Part shown: piece by piece, positions 9,249-17,073 of the stretch
How the letters are laid out: each line of letters opens with the position of its first letter
How positions within the stretch are numbered: the stretch's first letter is position 1
Source of the DNA: Hyphomicrobiaceae bacterium
GTDB lineage: Bacteria > Pseudomonadota > Alphaproteobacteria > Rhizobiales > Hyphomicrobiaceae
Direction of reading: 5' to 3'
Assembly (NCBI GenBank): GCA_020442165.1
Contig: JAGRKV010000075.1
Span: 62,001-126,000 of the forward strand
DNA: 64,000 nucleotides
Translations under genes and position numbers: made by a program
The notes under the pieces: model-generated
What the model saw: only the letters and a program-made list of their open reading frames with translations
What the model was told of the DNA's origin: nothing
Databases searched by the model: none

Positions 9249-10084
9249 GCGGTTTTGATCCGCAATGGCTGGCACTGCGCGAAGCTGCCGACCATCGTTC
9301 GCGCAACGCCGAGCTGGCGTCCGCCCTCAATGCCCGATTGGCTTTGCGCGATGCAATCAGCGTCTTTGATCTTGGCTGCGGAACGGGCTCCAACCTGCGC
9401 GCGATGTGTGAACTGCTGCCAGCGGTTCAATCCTGGACGCTGGTCGATAACGACGGCGCACTTCTCAACGCCGCGCGAGAAGCGCTTTCGGCGTGGGCCG
9501 ATGCTTGCGAGACTGCTGGCGATGGCGGATTGAAGTTGAAGAAGGGAACACGCAAACTCAACATCAGTTTCAAGCCGTTCGATCTTAACGGCGCGCTTGC
9601 CGAGATCCTCGATCCTGGTGCTGATCTGGTGACCGCGGCTGCCTTTTTCGACTTGGCTTCCCCGGCTTTCATCCGTCGTCTTGCGGCGGAAGTCACGCAG
9701 CGCCGCGCGGTCTTTTATACTGTTCTCACCTACAACGGGGTGCAACGCTGGACGCCGCGACGCCCTGCCGACAACCAGATGACCGGGGCCTTCAATCGCC
9801 ATCAGATGAGCGACAAAGGGCTTGGGCCATCGGCGGGACCGACCGCGCCAGCGCAACTGGCTGACCAGTTCAGCATCTGTGGCTACAGCGTGATGGAGGG
9901 TGACAGCCCGTGGCGGCTTTCAGCTCCGCGCGACGCCGCTTTGATATTCGAGCTTGCGAAGGGCCATGCTACGGCCGTTGAAGAGACCGGCGCGGTCGAC
10001 AAGGCGACGATCGAACGCTGGCTGCAGATAGGGCACACCGGGGCAGAGATCGGTCACACGGACACGCTTGCCATGCCCGCCTGA
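9245..10084 (+). CDS. class I SAM-dependent methyltransferase
   Basis: A 279-residue Rossmann-fold methyltransferase beginning at the ATG that overlaps the glycosyltransferase stop (ATGA). The SAM-binding motif I is VFDLGCGTGSNLR at about residues 39-51 and motif II ends WTLVDNDGALL (acidic residue for the ribose). A central conserved-looking segment VTAAAFFDLAS fits motif IV. It is the third gene of the PTPS-like operon; the acceptor is unknown. The gene is followed directly by two tandem palindromic repeats that probably end the transcript. Confidence 0.85.
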   Translation: MSGFDPQWLALREAADHRSRNAELASALNARLALRDAISVFDLGCGTGSNLRAMCELLPAVQSWTLVDNDGALLNAAREALSAWADACETAGDGGLKLKKGTRKLNISFKPFDLNGALAEILDPGADLVTAAAFFDLASPAFIRRLAAEVTQRRAVFYTVLTYNGVQRWTPRRPADNQMTGAFNRHQMSDKGLGPSAGPTAPAQLADQFSICGYSVMEGDSPWRLSAPRDAALIFELAKGHATAVEETGAVDKATIERWLQIGHTGAEIGHTDTLAMPA

Positions 10085-10106
10085 CGACAGGTGGGTCGGC
10101 TACACA

Positions 10107-10226
10107 TGCCCTCTTGATTTCAGCATGTTCTTCACGCCGAACCGCTGCACACTTCGGCTGAACATGCCCTTTTGCTTTGAGCATGTTCTTCACGCCGAAC
10201 CGCTGCGCACTTCGGCTGAACATGCT
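10107..10226. repeat. two tandem palindromic repeat elements (Rhizobiales-type)
   Basis: Two near-identical units lie 58 bases apart. Each has an outer inverted pair AGCATGTTC / GAACATGC(T) (10122-10130 with 10160-10167; 10180-10188 with 10218-10226) enclosing an inner pair GCCGAA / TTCGGC. Each would fold into a two-part hairpin. The architecture resembles the abundant AGCATGATC...GATCATGCT intergenic palindrome I remember from Bradyrhizobium and relatives. They lie between two convergent genes and the second overlaps the cytochrome b561 stop codon, so they may also act as a bidirectional terminator. Confidence 0.85.
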
Positions 10227-10825
10227 TAGCGCATCAATCTCGGAATCATGCGGGCCAGCACGTTGTCCTTGCGCAGCAGATGATGGTAGAGCGCTGCGCC
10301 GACATGCACGCCGGCCAGTGCAACCAGCGCGAAAGCAGCCAGCCCATGGTACTGGAACACGGTCTCGGCCAACTTCTGATTCGCCGTCACCAGGCTCGGC
10401 AACTTGAACAACCCGAAGATATCGAGCGCCGGATAGAGCGAAACACCGAGCCAGCCCAGCACCGGAACGACCAGCAGCAGAATATAAAGCCCCCAGTGAT
10501 TAATCGCGCTGGCTATCTTGTGCCAGGTCTCCAGCGTCGGCTCCTCTGCGGGGGCGCCGTGCACGATACGGTAGGCGAGACGGAATACGACGACCAGCAG
10601 CACGATCATTCCCAATAGTTTGTGCGTGCTGTAGAGGTTGTTGGTGATGCCGTCCCAAATGTTGAGTTTTGGTCCACGGTAGACCATAGCGACGCCGATC
10701 GGGATCTGCACCGCCAGCAATGCCACCACCAGCCAGTGGTAGCGTCGCGCGGTGGCACTATAGACCTCGACAAAGGGTCTGGTGCCAGGTTTAGCGGCTG
10801 TCTTATCTGCTCCGCTCGTGCGCAT
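10226..10825 (-). CDS. cytochrome b561
   Basis: A 199-residue four-helix membrane haem protein, starting at the ATG at 10825, which follows AGGAG by eight bases. Helices are visible at about residues 20-40, 60-80, 100-125 and 155-180. Candidate haem-ligand histidines are in RRYHWLVVAL, YSTHKLLGM, INHWGLYIL and FQYHGLAAFALVALAGVHVGA. Such proteins pass electrons between quinol and periplasmic or cytosolic acceptors. The start lies one base beyond the stop of the RibD-like reductase, so the two are cotranscribed; whether the electron carrier serves the reductase pathway is unknown. Confidence 0.9.
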   Translation of the reverse strand: MRTSGADKTAAKPGTRPFVEVYSATARRYHWLVVALLAVQIPIGVAMVYRGPKLNIWDGITNNLYSTHKLLGMIVLLVVVFRLAYRIVHGAPAEEPTLETWHKIASAINHWGLYILLLVVPVLGWLGVSLYPALDIFGLFKLPSLVTANQKLAETVFQYHGLAAFALVALAGVHVGAALYHHLLRKDNVLARMIPRLMR

Positions 10826-10826
10826 T

Positions 10827-11549
10827 TCATGGACTCCTGTCGCGTTCCATATCGCAATCAAATAACACATCGCCACCATCCAGAACATGGACATGAGCTG
10901 GCGGGCGCATGGCTGCGCCAAGGCTTGGAATCGGGTTGAGATTGATGCCGGTTTTTCCGGTCCCCAAAATGCAGGGCGCGACGAGCAGATGCAGCCGATC
11001 GACCACGCGCGCATCCATGAAGGCAGAGACTGTCGTCGCACCACCTTCGATCAGCAGCCGTCGCAGCCCTCGTGCATGAAGCGCCGCAACAATATGCTCT
11101 GGAGCGAGCATGCCGCCGGCACCAGGCTTCAGGGCGATCTGCTCTACTGCGCTTGCCGCGCGCACACCGGTCCGCGTCACCTGTATGCGCCTCGCCCCAT
11201 CCTCAGTCAGTAGGGCTGCATCGACCGGCATGCGGCCGCCAGGATCGATGACGACGCGCGCTGGATTGCGTCCAGCCACGCGACGCACATTGAGTTGGGG
11301 ATTGTCGGCCAACACCGTTCCTACTCCGACCACCACGGCATCGACCGCGGCGCGCAGGCGATGCAGGTGATCGAGTGCGGCCTCATTGTTGATCCAGCGG
11401 CTCTCACCGTTCGGCAACGCGATGCGGCCATCGAGCGTTTGGCCCAGCTGGGCAACCACAAACGGACGTGCCGCATCAGCAAACGCTATACGCTCCAGGC
11501 AACGGGCGTAGCACTGGGCGCCGGCGGATGGAAGAGAGTCGTCACTCAT
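10827..11549 (-). CDS. stand-alone RibD C-terminal (DHFR-like) pyrimidine reductase
   Basis: A 240-residue protein consisting only of the RibD reductase domain, without the N-terminal zinc deaminase of bifunctional RibD. Family blocks are present in order: RPFVVAQLGQTLDGRIA, the SRWINNE segment, VDAVVVGVGTVLADNPQLNVR (NADPH and substrate region) and LLIEGGATTVSAF near residue 175. The family reduces the ribosylamino side chain of the GTP-derived pyrimidine in riboflavin synthesis. As it lacks the deaminase and sits with PTPS-like, methyltransferase and RibA-like genes, a non-riboflavin product is possible. It is immediately upstream of cytochrome b561. Confidence 0.85.
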   Translation of the reverse strand: MSDDSLPSAGAQCYARCLERIAFADAARPFVVAQLGQTLDGRIALPNGESRWINNEAALDHLHRLRAAVDAVVVGVGTVLADNPQLNVRRVAGRNPARVVIDPGGRMPVDAALLTEDGARRIQVTRTGVRAASAVEQIALKPGAGGMLAPEHIVAALHARGLRRLLIEGGATTVSAFMDARVVDRLHLLVAPCILGTGKTGINLNPIPSLGAAMRPPAHVHVLDGGDVLFDCDMERDRSP

Positions 11550-12106
11550 CGCTCATCACGACACAAGCCCTGGTTCGGCATTGGGGATGGCTTGGTTCCT
11601 GCCTAGGTTTCATCGTGTCATGGACCAGTCAAGTTCCTGCTCTTGGCATAGTCGTCTTGCCGCTCCACCAACAACCCAGCCCGGCACGCCGCGGAGCGCA
11701 TACCCCGCTGTTGACCCAACGCTGTTATGGCGACTGCTTAGCACGGGCCACCGGCGCCCGAAAGCAGGGGACGATTGCTCCTGGCGGCCCTTGGTTGGGG
11801 CCAGCGTTGCTTCCTGCAGCGGCTGCGGCAAACCTTGGTGGTGCGCCAGATCGCCCCGCAAGGGTGATTGCGCTACGCTGAATACTCCCAAGGTCTCCGG
11901 CCGGTGCCCCACTTTTTATCGCGTTTCGCGATAACGTGCCGCAGACGGGCTGCCCGCCTCCTCCAACATCACCATTGCATGCGCCTGACCGGCACGGCAA
12001 AACGCGGTGGATCTGCGGCACTGCCCCAGCCCGGCATCAACCCCCAGGGCTGGACGGCGCAGAACGGCACCGGGCCATCAACAGAAGGTGCAAACCGACC
12101 GTGAGG
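11550..12106. other. intergenic region between the RibD-like gene and ndvA
   Basis: About 557 bases between divergent genes. Short open frames here show no family pattern or ribosome sites and I do not call a gene. The one clear structure is a perfect inverted repeat TTATCGCG-TTT-CGCGATAA at 11916-11934, about 170 bases before ndvA, which could be an operator or a small hairpin. The promoters for both flanking genes should lie here. Confidence 0.6.
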
Positions 12107-13888
12107 ATGAAGATCACCGACATCTATTGGCGGGCGATAGCCATGCTGGCGCCCGAGCGCAGCGTTGCGCTGCTGCTCACGGCGGCTTCAATGGCACTTG
12201 CGTGCGTGCAGCTTGCCGAGCCGGTCCTGTTCGGCTGGGTGGTGGATGCTCTGTCCAACAAGAAGAGTGCTCTCGATCTCATCGGGCTTTGGGCGGCCCT
12301 CGGGTTCCTCGGCATTCTCGCGGGCGTCATCGTCGCCATCTATGCCGACCGGCTTGCGCACCGCCGCCGGCTGGCGGCCATGGCCGACGCCTTCGAGCGC
12401 GCGATTGCCTTGCCTTTGGGGTTCCACGCCGAGCGCGGATCGGGTGCTGTCACCAACACCATCCTGCGTGGCACCAACGAGTTGTTCTGGGTGTGGCTCG
12501 GCGTCATGCGCGAGCAGATGACCGCCATCGTTGGCGTTCTGCTGCTCATCCCCACCGCGATCAGCGTGGACGCGCGGATGACGGCCATACTGGCACTGCT
12601 TGCCATCGCTTATACGTTCCTCAACCTCTATGTCGTGGGCCGCACGCGCGCCGACCAGACCAATGTCGAAACCTACCACAGCGAAGTGACGGGACGGGTC
12701 GTGGATGTTCTCGGCAACGTGACCGTGGTGCAGAGCTACACCCGCCTAGCGGCCGAAAGCCAGGCGCTGAAAGCGGTGATGGGCAATCTGCTCGCTGCGC
12801 AATACCCTGTACTGACATGGTGGGGAATCCTGACGATCCTGCAGCGTGCGGCCGCGACCATCGCCATGGTCGCAATTTTCGCAATCGGTGCGCTGCTTGC
12901 CGCGCGTGGCGAGCTCAGCGTCGGCGAGATCGTGAGTTTCGTCGCGTTCGCCAACCTGCTCATCGGCAAGCTCGACCAAATTTCAGGTTTCTTCGTGCGT
13001 GTGCAGCAGGCCGCGCCCGCGCTCGACAAATACTTCGAACTGGTCGACGAACAGCCTGCAATCGCGGATCGCCCAGGCGCGTTGGAGCTTGCAAACGTTA
13101 AAGGCGAGGTTGCCTACCAGGACGTCAGCTTCCACTTTCCCGGCACCAGCCAGGGTGTCGAGCACCTCGACTTCCGCGCGGCAAGTGGCGAGACCATCGC
13201 TCTCGTCGGACCGACTGGCTCCGGCAAGTCCACGACGATGGCCATCCTGCAACGCCTGCGCGCGCCGGATGCCGGTCGCATCACCGTCGATGGCCAAGAC
13301 ATCGCCGATTGCACGCAGCAGTCCTTGCGCGCGAACGTCGGCGTCGTGTTCCAGGACGCGGGCCTGTTCAACCGGTCGATTGGTGACAACATCCGCATCG
13401 GCAGACCTGATGCCACCGATGCAGAGGTGGAGCGAGCCGCGCGGCTTGCTGAGGCACACGACTTCATCTTGCGCAAGCCGAACGGCTACGGCTTCCTCAT
13501 CGGCGAAAGGGGCGCGGCGCTTTCGGGCGGTGAGCGGCAGCGCATCGCACTTGCACGGGCGATCCTGAAGGATGCGCCAATTCTCATCCTCGATGAGGCA
13601 ACGAGCGCGCTCGATGCGGAAACGGAAGCGCGCATCAAGCGTGCGCTCGACGCATTGCGCAAGGGACGTACCACCTTCATCATCGCGCACCGGCTTTCGA
13701 CTGTGGCGGATGCCCATCAGATCCTGGTTCTCGACCAGGGGCGTATCATCGAGCGCGGCACGTTCAGCGAACTATCGGAAGCTGGCGGTCTCTTTGCGCG
13801 CATGATCGCACAAGGCGGCTTCACGGCACCTCGCACGGCACAGCAAGAGCCCATCAGCGACCTCAACACTGATGATCGCCCGGACTAG
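12107..13888 (+). CDS. ndvA: beta-glucan ABC exporter, fused permease/ATPase (NdvA-type)
   Basis: A 593-residue type I ABC half-exporter. Six hydrophobic segments occupy about residues 20-300; the nucleotide-binding domain has Walker A GPTGSGKST, the signature LSGGERQRIALARA and Walker B ILILDEATSALD. The N-terminus (MKITDIYWRAIAMLAPE, then AEPVLFGWVVDAL) closely follows NdvA/ChvA proteins, which export cyclic beta-1,2-glucan to the periplasm. ATG 12107 is used because homologues start there; GTG 12101 in frame is an alternative with a better-spaced AGAAGG. With OpgH at 2187-3989 the window holds both a glucan synthase and a glucan exporter, though these usually belong to different glucan systems. 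Confidence 0.88.
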   Translation: MKITDIYWRAIAMLAPERSVALLLTAASMALACVQLAEPVLFGWVVDALSNKKSALDLIGLWAALGFLGILAGVIVAIYADRLAHRRRLAAMADAFERAIALPLGFHAERGSGAVTNTILRGTNELFWVWLGVMREQMTAIVGVLLLIPTAISVDARMTAILALLAIAYTFLNLYVVGRTRADQTNVETYHSEVTGRVVDVLGNVTVVQSYTRLAAESQALKAVMGNLLAAQYPVLTWWGILTILQRAAATIAMVAIFAIGALLAARGELSVGEIVSFVAFANLLIGKLDQISGFFVRVQQAAPALDKYFELVDEQPAIADRPGALELANVKGEVAYQDVSFHFPGTSQGVEHLDFRAASGETIALVGPTGSGKSTTMAILQRLRAPDAGRITVDGQDIADCTQQSLRANVGVVFQDAGLFNRSIGDNIRIGRPDATDAEVERAARLAEAHDFILRKPNGYGFLIGERGAALSGGERQRIALARAILKDAPILILDEATSALDAETEARIKRALDALRKGRTTFIIAHRLSTVADAHQILVLDQGRIIERGTFSELSEAGGLFARMIAQGGFTAPRTAQQEPISDLNTDDRPD

Positions 13889-14011
13889 ATCGTTTCAGAC
13901 TTCCGTTGAAGCGATCCAGATTTGTTCGCTCACGCAGCTAATCCTCGCTATCGATCGGGCTGCTCCGCGGGGGCGGCGCAAGGCGCTAAGGCCGCAGTCG
14001 CGGCCTTAGCG
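13888..14011. terminator. two hairpins after ndvA
   Basis: Directly at the ndvA stop, GATCGTTTCA and TGAAGCGATC form a 10-base arm pair with one mismatch (13888-13916). About 70 bases later, CGCTAAGGCCGC and GCGGCCTTAGCG form a perfect 12-base stem with a 4-base loop (13984-14011). Neither has a good T-tract, but both lie in the 270-base gap between convergent genes and could stop or protect the ndvA transcript. Confidence 0.65.
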
Positions 14012-14070
14012 ATTCCGCCTTGGTCGGGATCGCTCTGGCGGGCGATCAATGGCCGTTCCTACGGATGGGA

Positions 14071-14108
14071 AAAGAAAAAACCGCCGCCATTTGCCAGGCA
14101 GCGGTTTT
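14071..14108 (-). terminator. rho-independent terminator for the RibA-like gene
   Basis: AAAACCGC (14077-14084) pairs with GCGGTTTT (14101-14108), with a further GCC/GGC inside one mismatch. Read on the reverse strand the stem is followed by TTTTTTCTTTTCCC, a standard intrinsic terminator about 50 bases past the stop of the RibA-like gene. On the forward strand the tract is TTTTCGATTTT, so it may work in both directions. Confidence 0.8.
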
Positions 14109-14160
14109 CGATTTTGGCTTGGAACGGGCGGGCTCGCGCGTCGCGCGGGATAGCCGAGGC

Positions 14161-14802
14161 TCAGAGCTTATGCGCCATGCGCACACGCTTGGTTTCGAGA
14201 TAGCGCTTGTTGTAGATGCTGGGCTCAGTGTGAACCGGCACCTGTTCGGATACCAGAATACCCTCTGCCCGCATCGCCTCGACCTTGGCGGGATTGTTCG
14301 ACAGCAGCCTGATCTCCGGCATGCCGAGATCGAACAAGATGTGGGCGGCCAGATCGTATTCGCGCGCATCGATCGGGGCGCCGATCTCGATGTTGGCATC
14401 CACCGTGTCGAGGCCCTGGTCCTGGAGTGCGTATGCCCGGATCTTGTTGACGAGGCCGATGCCGCGGCCTTCGTGGTAGGGCAGATAGATCAGCACGCCA
14501 ACCGGTGACGTTGTGATGCGATCCAGCGCGGACTGGAGCTGCGCGTAGCAATCGCATTTCAGCGAATGGAAGATATCGCCAGTGACGCAGCCGGAGTGTA
14601 CGCGCACAAGCGGCAGCTCATCATTAGCCGTATCCTTGGAGCGGTGGATCAGCGCCAGCGCCTGGACGTGGGGTTCGAGCCCCTGGTAGGCGCGCGCATC
14701 CAGCATCACCTCGCGGCCGCGAAACTCGATGGGCAGTATTGTCTGTGCGGACCAGTCAATCTTCAGATCTACGGATTTGACCGCGGTTAAAGTCATATAC
14801 AT
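14161..14802 (-). CDS. ribA: GTP cyclohydrolase II (RibA-like)
   Basis: A 213-residue single-domain RibA homologue without a RibB domain. The three zinc cysteines are present in the block GCVTGDIFHSLKCDC, and NKIRAYALQDQGLDTVDAN and LLSNNPAKVEAM match the family well. The usual RQEGRGIGL active-site block reads PYHEGRGIGL here, with the Gln replaced by His and one extra residue before EGR. The family opens GTP to the diaminopyrimidine used for flavins, and related enzymes start toxoflavin-type pathways. Given the neighbouring RibD-like, PTPS-like and methyltransferase genes it may be the pathway-specific paralogue rather than the riboflavin enzyme; that is inference. Confidence 0.88.
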   Translation of the reverse strand: MYMTLTAVKSVDLKIDWSAQTILPIEFRGREVMLDARAYQGLEPHVQALALIHRSKDTANDELPLVRVHSGCVTGDIFHSLKCDCYAQLQSALDRITTSPVGVLIYLPYHEGRGIGLVNKIRAYALQDQGLDTVDANIEIGAPIDAREYDLAAHILFDLGMPEIRLLSNNPAKVEAMRAEGILVSEQVPVHTEPSIYNKRYLETKRVRMAHKL

Positions 14803-15190
14803 GCTCCAGTCGAGATGCTGACCGATTTATGCTCGCATTCGCCCCTCGGCGTAAAGGCCTCCTACCGGCTAGCGCGCCGATTTTGGCCAATACCCTACCG
14901 TTAACGATATTCGATAAAGCTGCTTCACCGCTGGGGGCTAGGTAAGGATCAAAAAGAGGGCTCGATTTCCCGCATCATGGCCAATTTTGGTGACAGCATT
15001 CGGGCAATTCAAGGGTTTCGATGCGAAACATCGCCTGTCGCACGCGAGGCAAACGCTGCAACACGCTAATAGTTCCGCTTGCTGATCTATCCGTCTTCCG
15101 GGCATGTCGTTTGCCCCGGGATGGCGACCTGCGACATAATTTCCTGCCGCCCGCCACAGGCCGATCGCCACCCCCAACCGTGCCATCAAG
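14803..15190. other. intergenic region between the RibA-like gene and the GT87 gene
   Basis: About 388 bases between divergent genes. I see no convincing coding sequence, no FMN-riboswitch-like core upstream of the RibA-like gene, and no strong hairpin. It presumably holds the two promoters. Confidence 0.5.
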
Positions 15191-16579
15191 ATGATTAAGC
15201 CTATAGATTTCGCGTCTGCTTTTTCTCGCCGATGGCGGTCTTTGCTGCCAGCGGAGTCGATGCGGAGCCCCATCGGTGGCAGTCCGGACGACGGGGCGTG
15301 TTGCAGTGCGGCGCTGGCGTTGGCGGGACTATGCAGCGTCATCCAGGCGGCACATGCAGCGGTGGCGATCGATCTCTACGACGTAGCCGGTTTTGTGCTC
15401 GCGAGCCTGATTGCGGGTGTGTGCTATCTGGCCGCCGTCGGCATGGTGCTGAAGCGTCCTCCGCGGCGGCATGACTTCGCGCTGATCGTAATCGTGGCGA
15501 TTATTCTGCGTGGGCTGGCGCTGACGCCTTCGCCTAATCTTTCCACCGACGCCTACCGCTATGTCTGGGACGGGCGGATCCAGGCCGCCGGCTACAATCC
15601 CTATCTCTACGTGCCAGCCGATCCCCGTCTCGCGCCGCTACGTGACGAGGCCATCTATCCCAACATCAATCAGAAGGAGCGGGCGGTAACGATCTATCCG
15701 CCTGTAGCGGAGCTGCTGTTTCTTGCCGCTCACCACATCGGGGATGGATTGGCGGCCATACGACTCGTGATGACGCTGCTCGATGCGGCGACGATTGTTG
15801 TGCTGTTGCTGTTGCTGCGCGCGCTGTCGCTACCGCGCGAGCACATTGTCATTTATGCGTGGCATCCGCTACCAATCTGGGAGTTCGTCTGCCAGGGCCA
15901 TATCGACGCTGCGGTTACCACTGCGCTTGCGCTGGCGGTGCTGTTGACCGTGCGGCAGCGGCAAGGTTTAGCCGGCGTGCTGCTGGGGATTGCCGCACTC
16001 ATCAAATACTTCCCCGTGGTGCTGGTGCCGGCTCTATGGCGACGCTGGGACTGGCGCATGCCGCTGGCGTTTGTCGCAACCGCCGTTGTGCTTTACCTGC
16101 CCTATATCCGCGAAGCCGGCGGTCGCGTCCTGGGCTACCTTGGCAATCACCTCGACAACGAGGGTTATGCCGCGGGCTGGGGCTTTCACCCGATCTGGCT
16201 GCTCAGGGATTTCTCGATCGCGGATCCTCCGGCCAAGGCCTATGTGGTGGTCGCAATCGGGCTGCTTGCACTTCTGGGAGCGCGGGTACTGTTCCGGAGT
16301 GGCGCCAGCAAAGTACAGCTCGCAGCACTGCCTTTGCTTGGCGCTGCGTTCGTCTGGCTGGTTTCGCCGCACTACCCTTGGTATTTCGCCTTCCTGCCAG
16401 CGCTTCTTGTGGCATCACCCAGCGCGCCGGTTCTCCTTATGAGCGTCCTTGCCGTCGCGCTCTACTGGCCGCGACCGCCTGGCGGCATAACGTGGACCGA
16501 GATCTATCTGCTGGTCTATTGGCTGCCGCTCGCCCTCCTCGCCGCCACGGCAGGCTGGCGGCTGATGCGGCGGGCATGA
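15191..16579 (+). CDS. GT87-type integral membrane glycosyltransferase
   Basis: A 462-residue polytopic protein with about ten hydrophobic segments. The first extracytoplasmic loop holds the GT-C signature STDAYRYVWDGR followed by GYNPYLYVP, and later LIKYFPVVLVPAL and VSPHYPWYFAFLPAL, typical of polyprenol-phosphate-mannose-dependent mannosyltransferases (GT87, DUF2029). These add sugars on the periplasmic side of the membrane. The start at 15191 is uncertain; an ATG at residue 24 (15260) also lies before the first helix. It stands alone and converges with the CoA-binding protein gene. Confidence 0.83.
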   Translation: MIKPIDFASAFSRRWRSLLPAESMRSPIGGSPDDGACCSAALALAGLCSVIQAAHAAVAIDLYDVAGFVLASLIAGVCYLAAVGMVLKRPPRRHDFALIVIVAIILRGLALTPSPNLSTDAYRYVWDGRIQAAGYNPYLYVPADPRLAPLRDEAIYPNINQKERAVTIYPPVAELLFLAAHHIGDGLAAIRLVMTLLDAATIVVLLLLLRALSLPREHIVIYAWHPLPIWEFVCQGHIDAAVTTALALAVLLTVRQRQGLAGVLLGIAALIKYFPVVLVPALWRRWDWRMPLAFVATAVVLYLPYIREAGGRVLGYLGNHLDNEGYAAGWGFHPIWLLRDFSIADPPAKAYVVVAIGLLALLGARVLFRSGASKVQLAALPLLGAAFVWLVSPHYPWYFAFLPALLVASPSAPVLLMSVLAVALYWPRPPGGITWTEIYLLVYWLPLALLAATAGWRLMRRA

Positions 16580-16623
16580 GCCCTTTCGAGAGAATGCCTG
16601 CATGGCCGAGCTGGCGGCTGATG

Positions 16624-17073
16624 TCAGGTCCGCCCGATCAGATGGGCGAGCCTGCCCAACTCGATCTTGGGGCAACGGTTCATGACGACTTTCAGTCCGG
16701 CTGCTTCCGCCTCCGCTGCGGCCTCGTCATTCCTGACGCCCTGCTGCATCCATACCACCTTGATCTGCAGCTGGTCCTTGAAGCGGATTGCAGCGCGCGT
16801 CACCTCAAGTGCTGCCGCCGAGTTGCGGAAGATGTCGACCATGTCGACGGGTGCTGGGACGTCGGGCAGACGCGCGTAGGCTTCGCGGCCGTGGATGTCA
16901 CCGCCTTCAAGCCCTGGATTGACGGGATGCACCTCGTAACCGTGTGACAGCAGAAAGCGCATGACCATGTTGCTTGGCCGCGCGGGATTGGTGCTTGCAC
17001 CGATCAGGGCAACGGTACGCACCTCACGCAGAATCTCAGAAATGTATTCATCCGAGTAGCTGTCATGATTCAT
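16624..17073 (-). CDS. CoA-binding domain protein (YccU type)
   Basis: A 149-residue single Rossmann CoA-binding domain. The nucleotide loop reads VALIGASTNPARPSN at residues 21-35, followed by VHPVNPG and the distal VVWMQQGVRN. It lacks the ligase domains of acyl-CoA synthetases, so it is the small stand-alone family of unknown function. Its start overlaps the end of the VOC protein gene by 4 bases, so the two are coupled. Confidence 0.9.
   Translation of the reverse strand: MNHDSYSDEYISEILREVRTVALIGASTNPARPSNMVMRFLLSHGYEVHPVNPGLEGGDIHGREAYARLPDVPAPVDMVDIFRNSAAALEVTRAAIRFKDQLQIKVVWMQQGVRNDEAAAEAEAAGLKVVMNRCPKIELGRLAHLIGRT

Noticed and set aside
11610..11912. A 100-codon reverse-strand open frame between the RibD-like gene and ndvA
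   Set aside because: It has no ribosome site, shows no family pattern or domain, and its composition fits random open frame in GC-rich DNA.
14803..14900. An FMN riboswitch before the RibA-like gene
   Set aside because: The conserved AGGAT and GAUUC-type core segments of the RFN element are not present.
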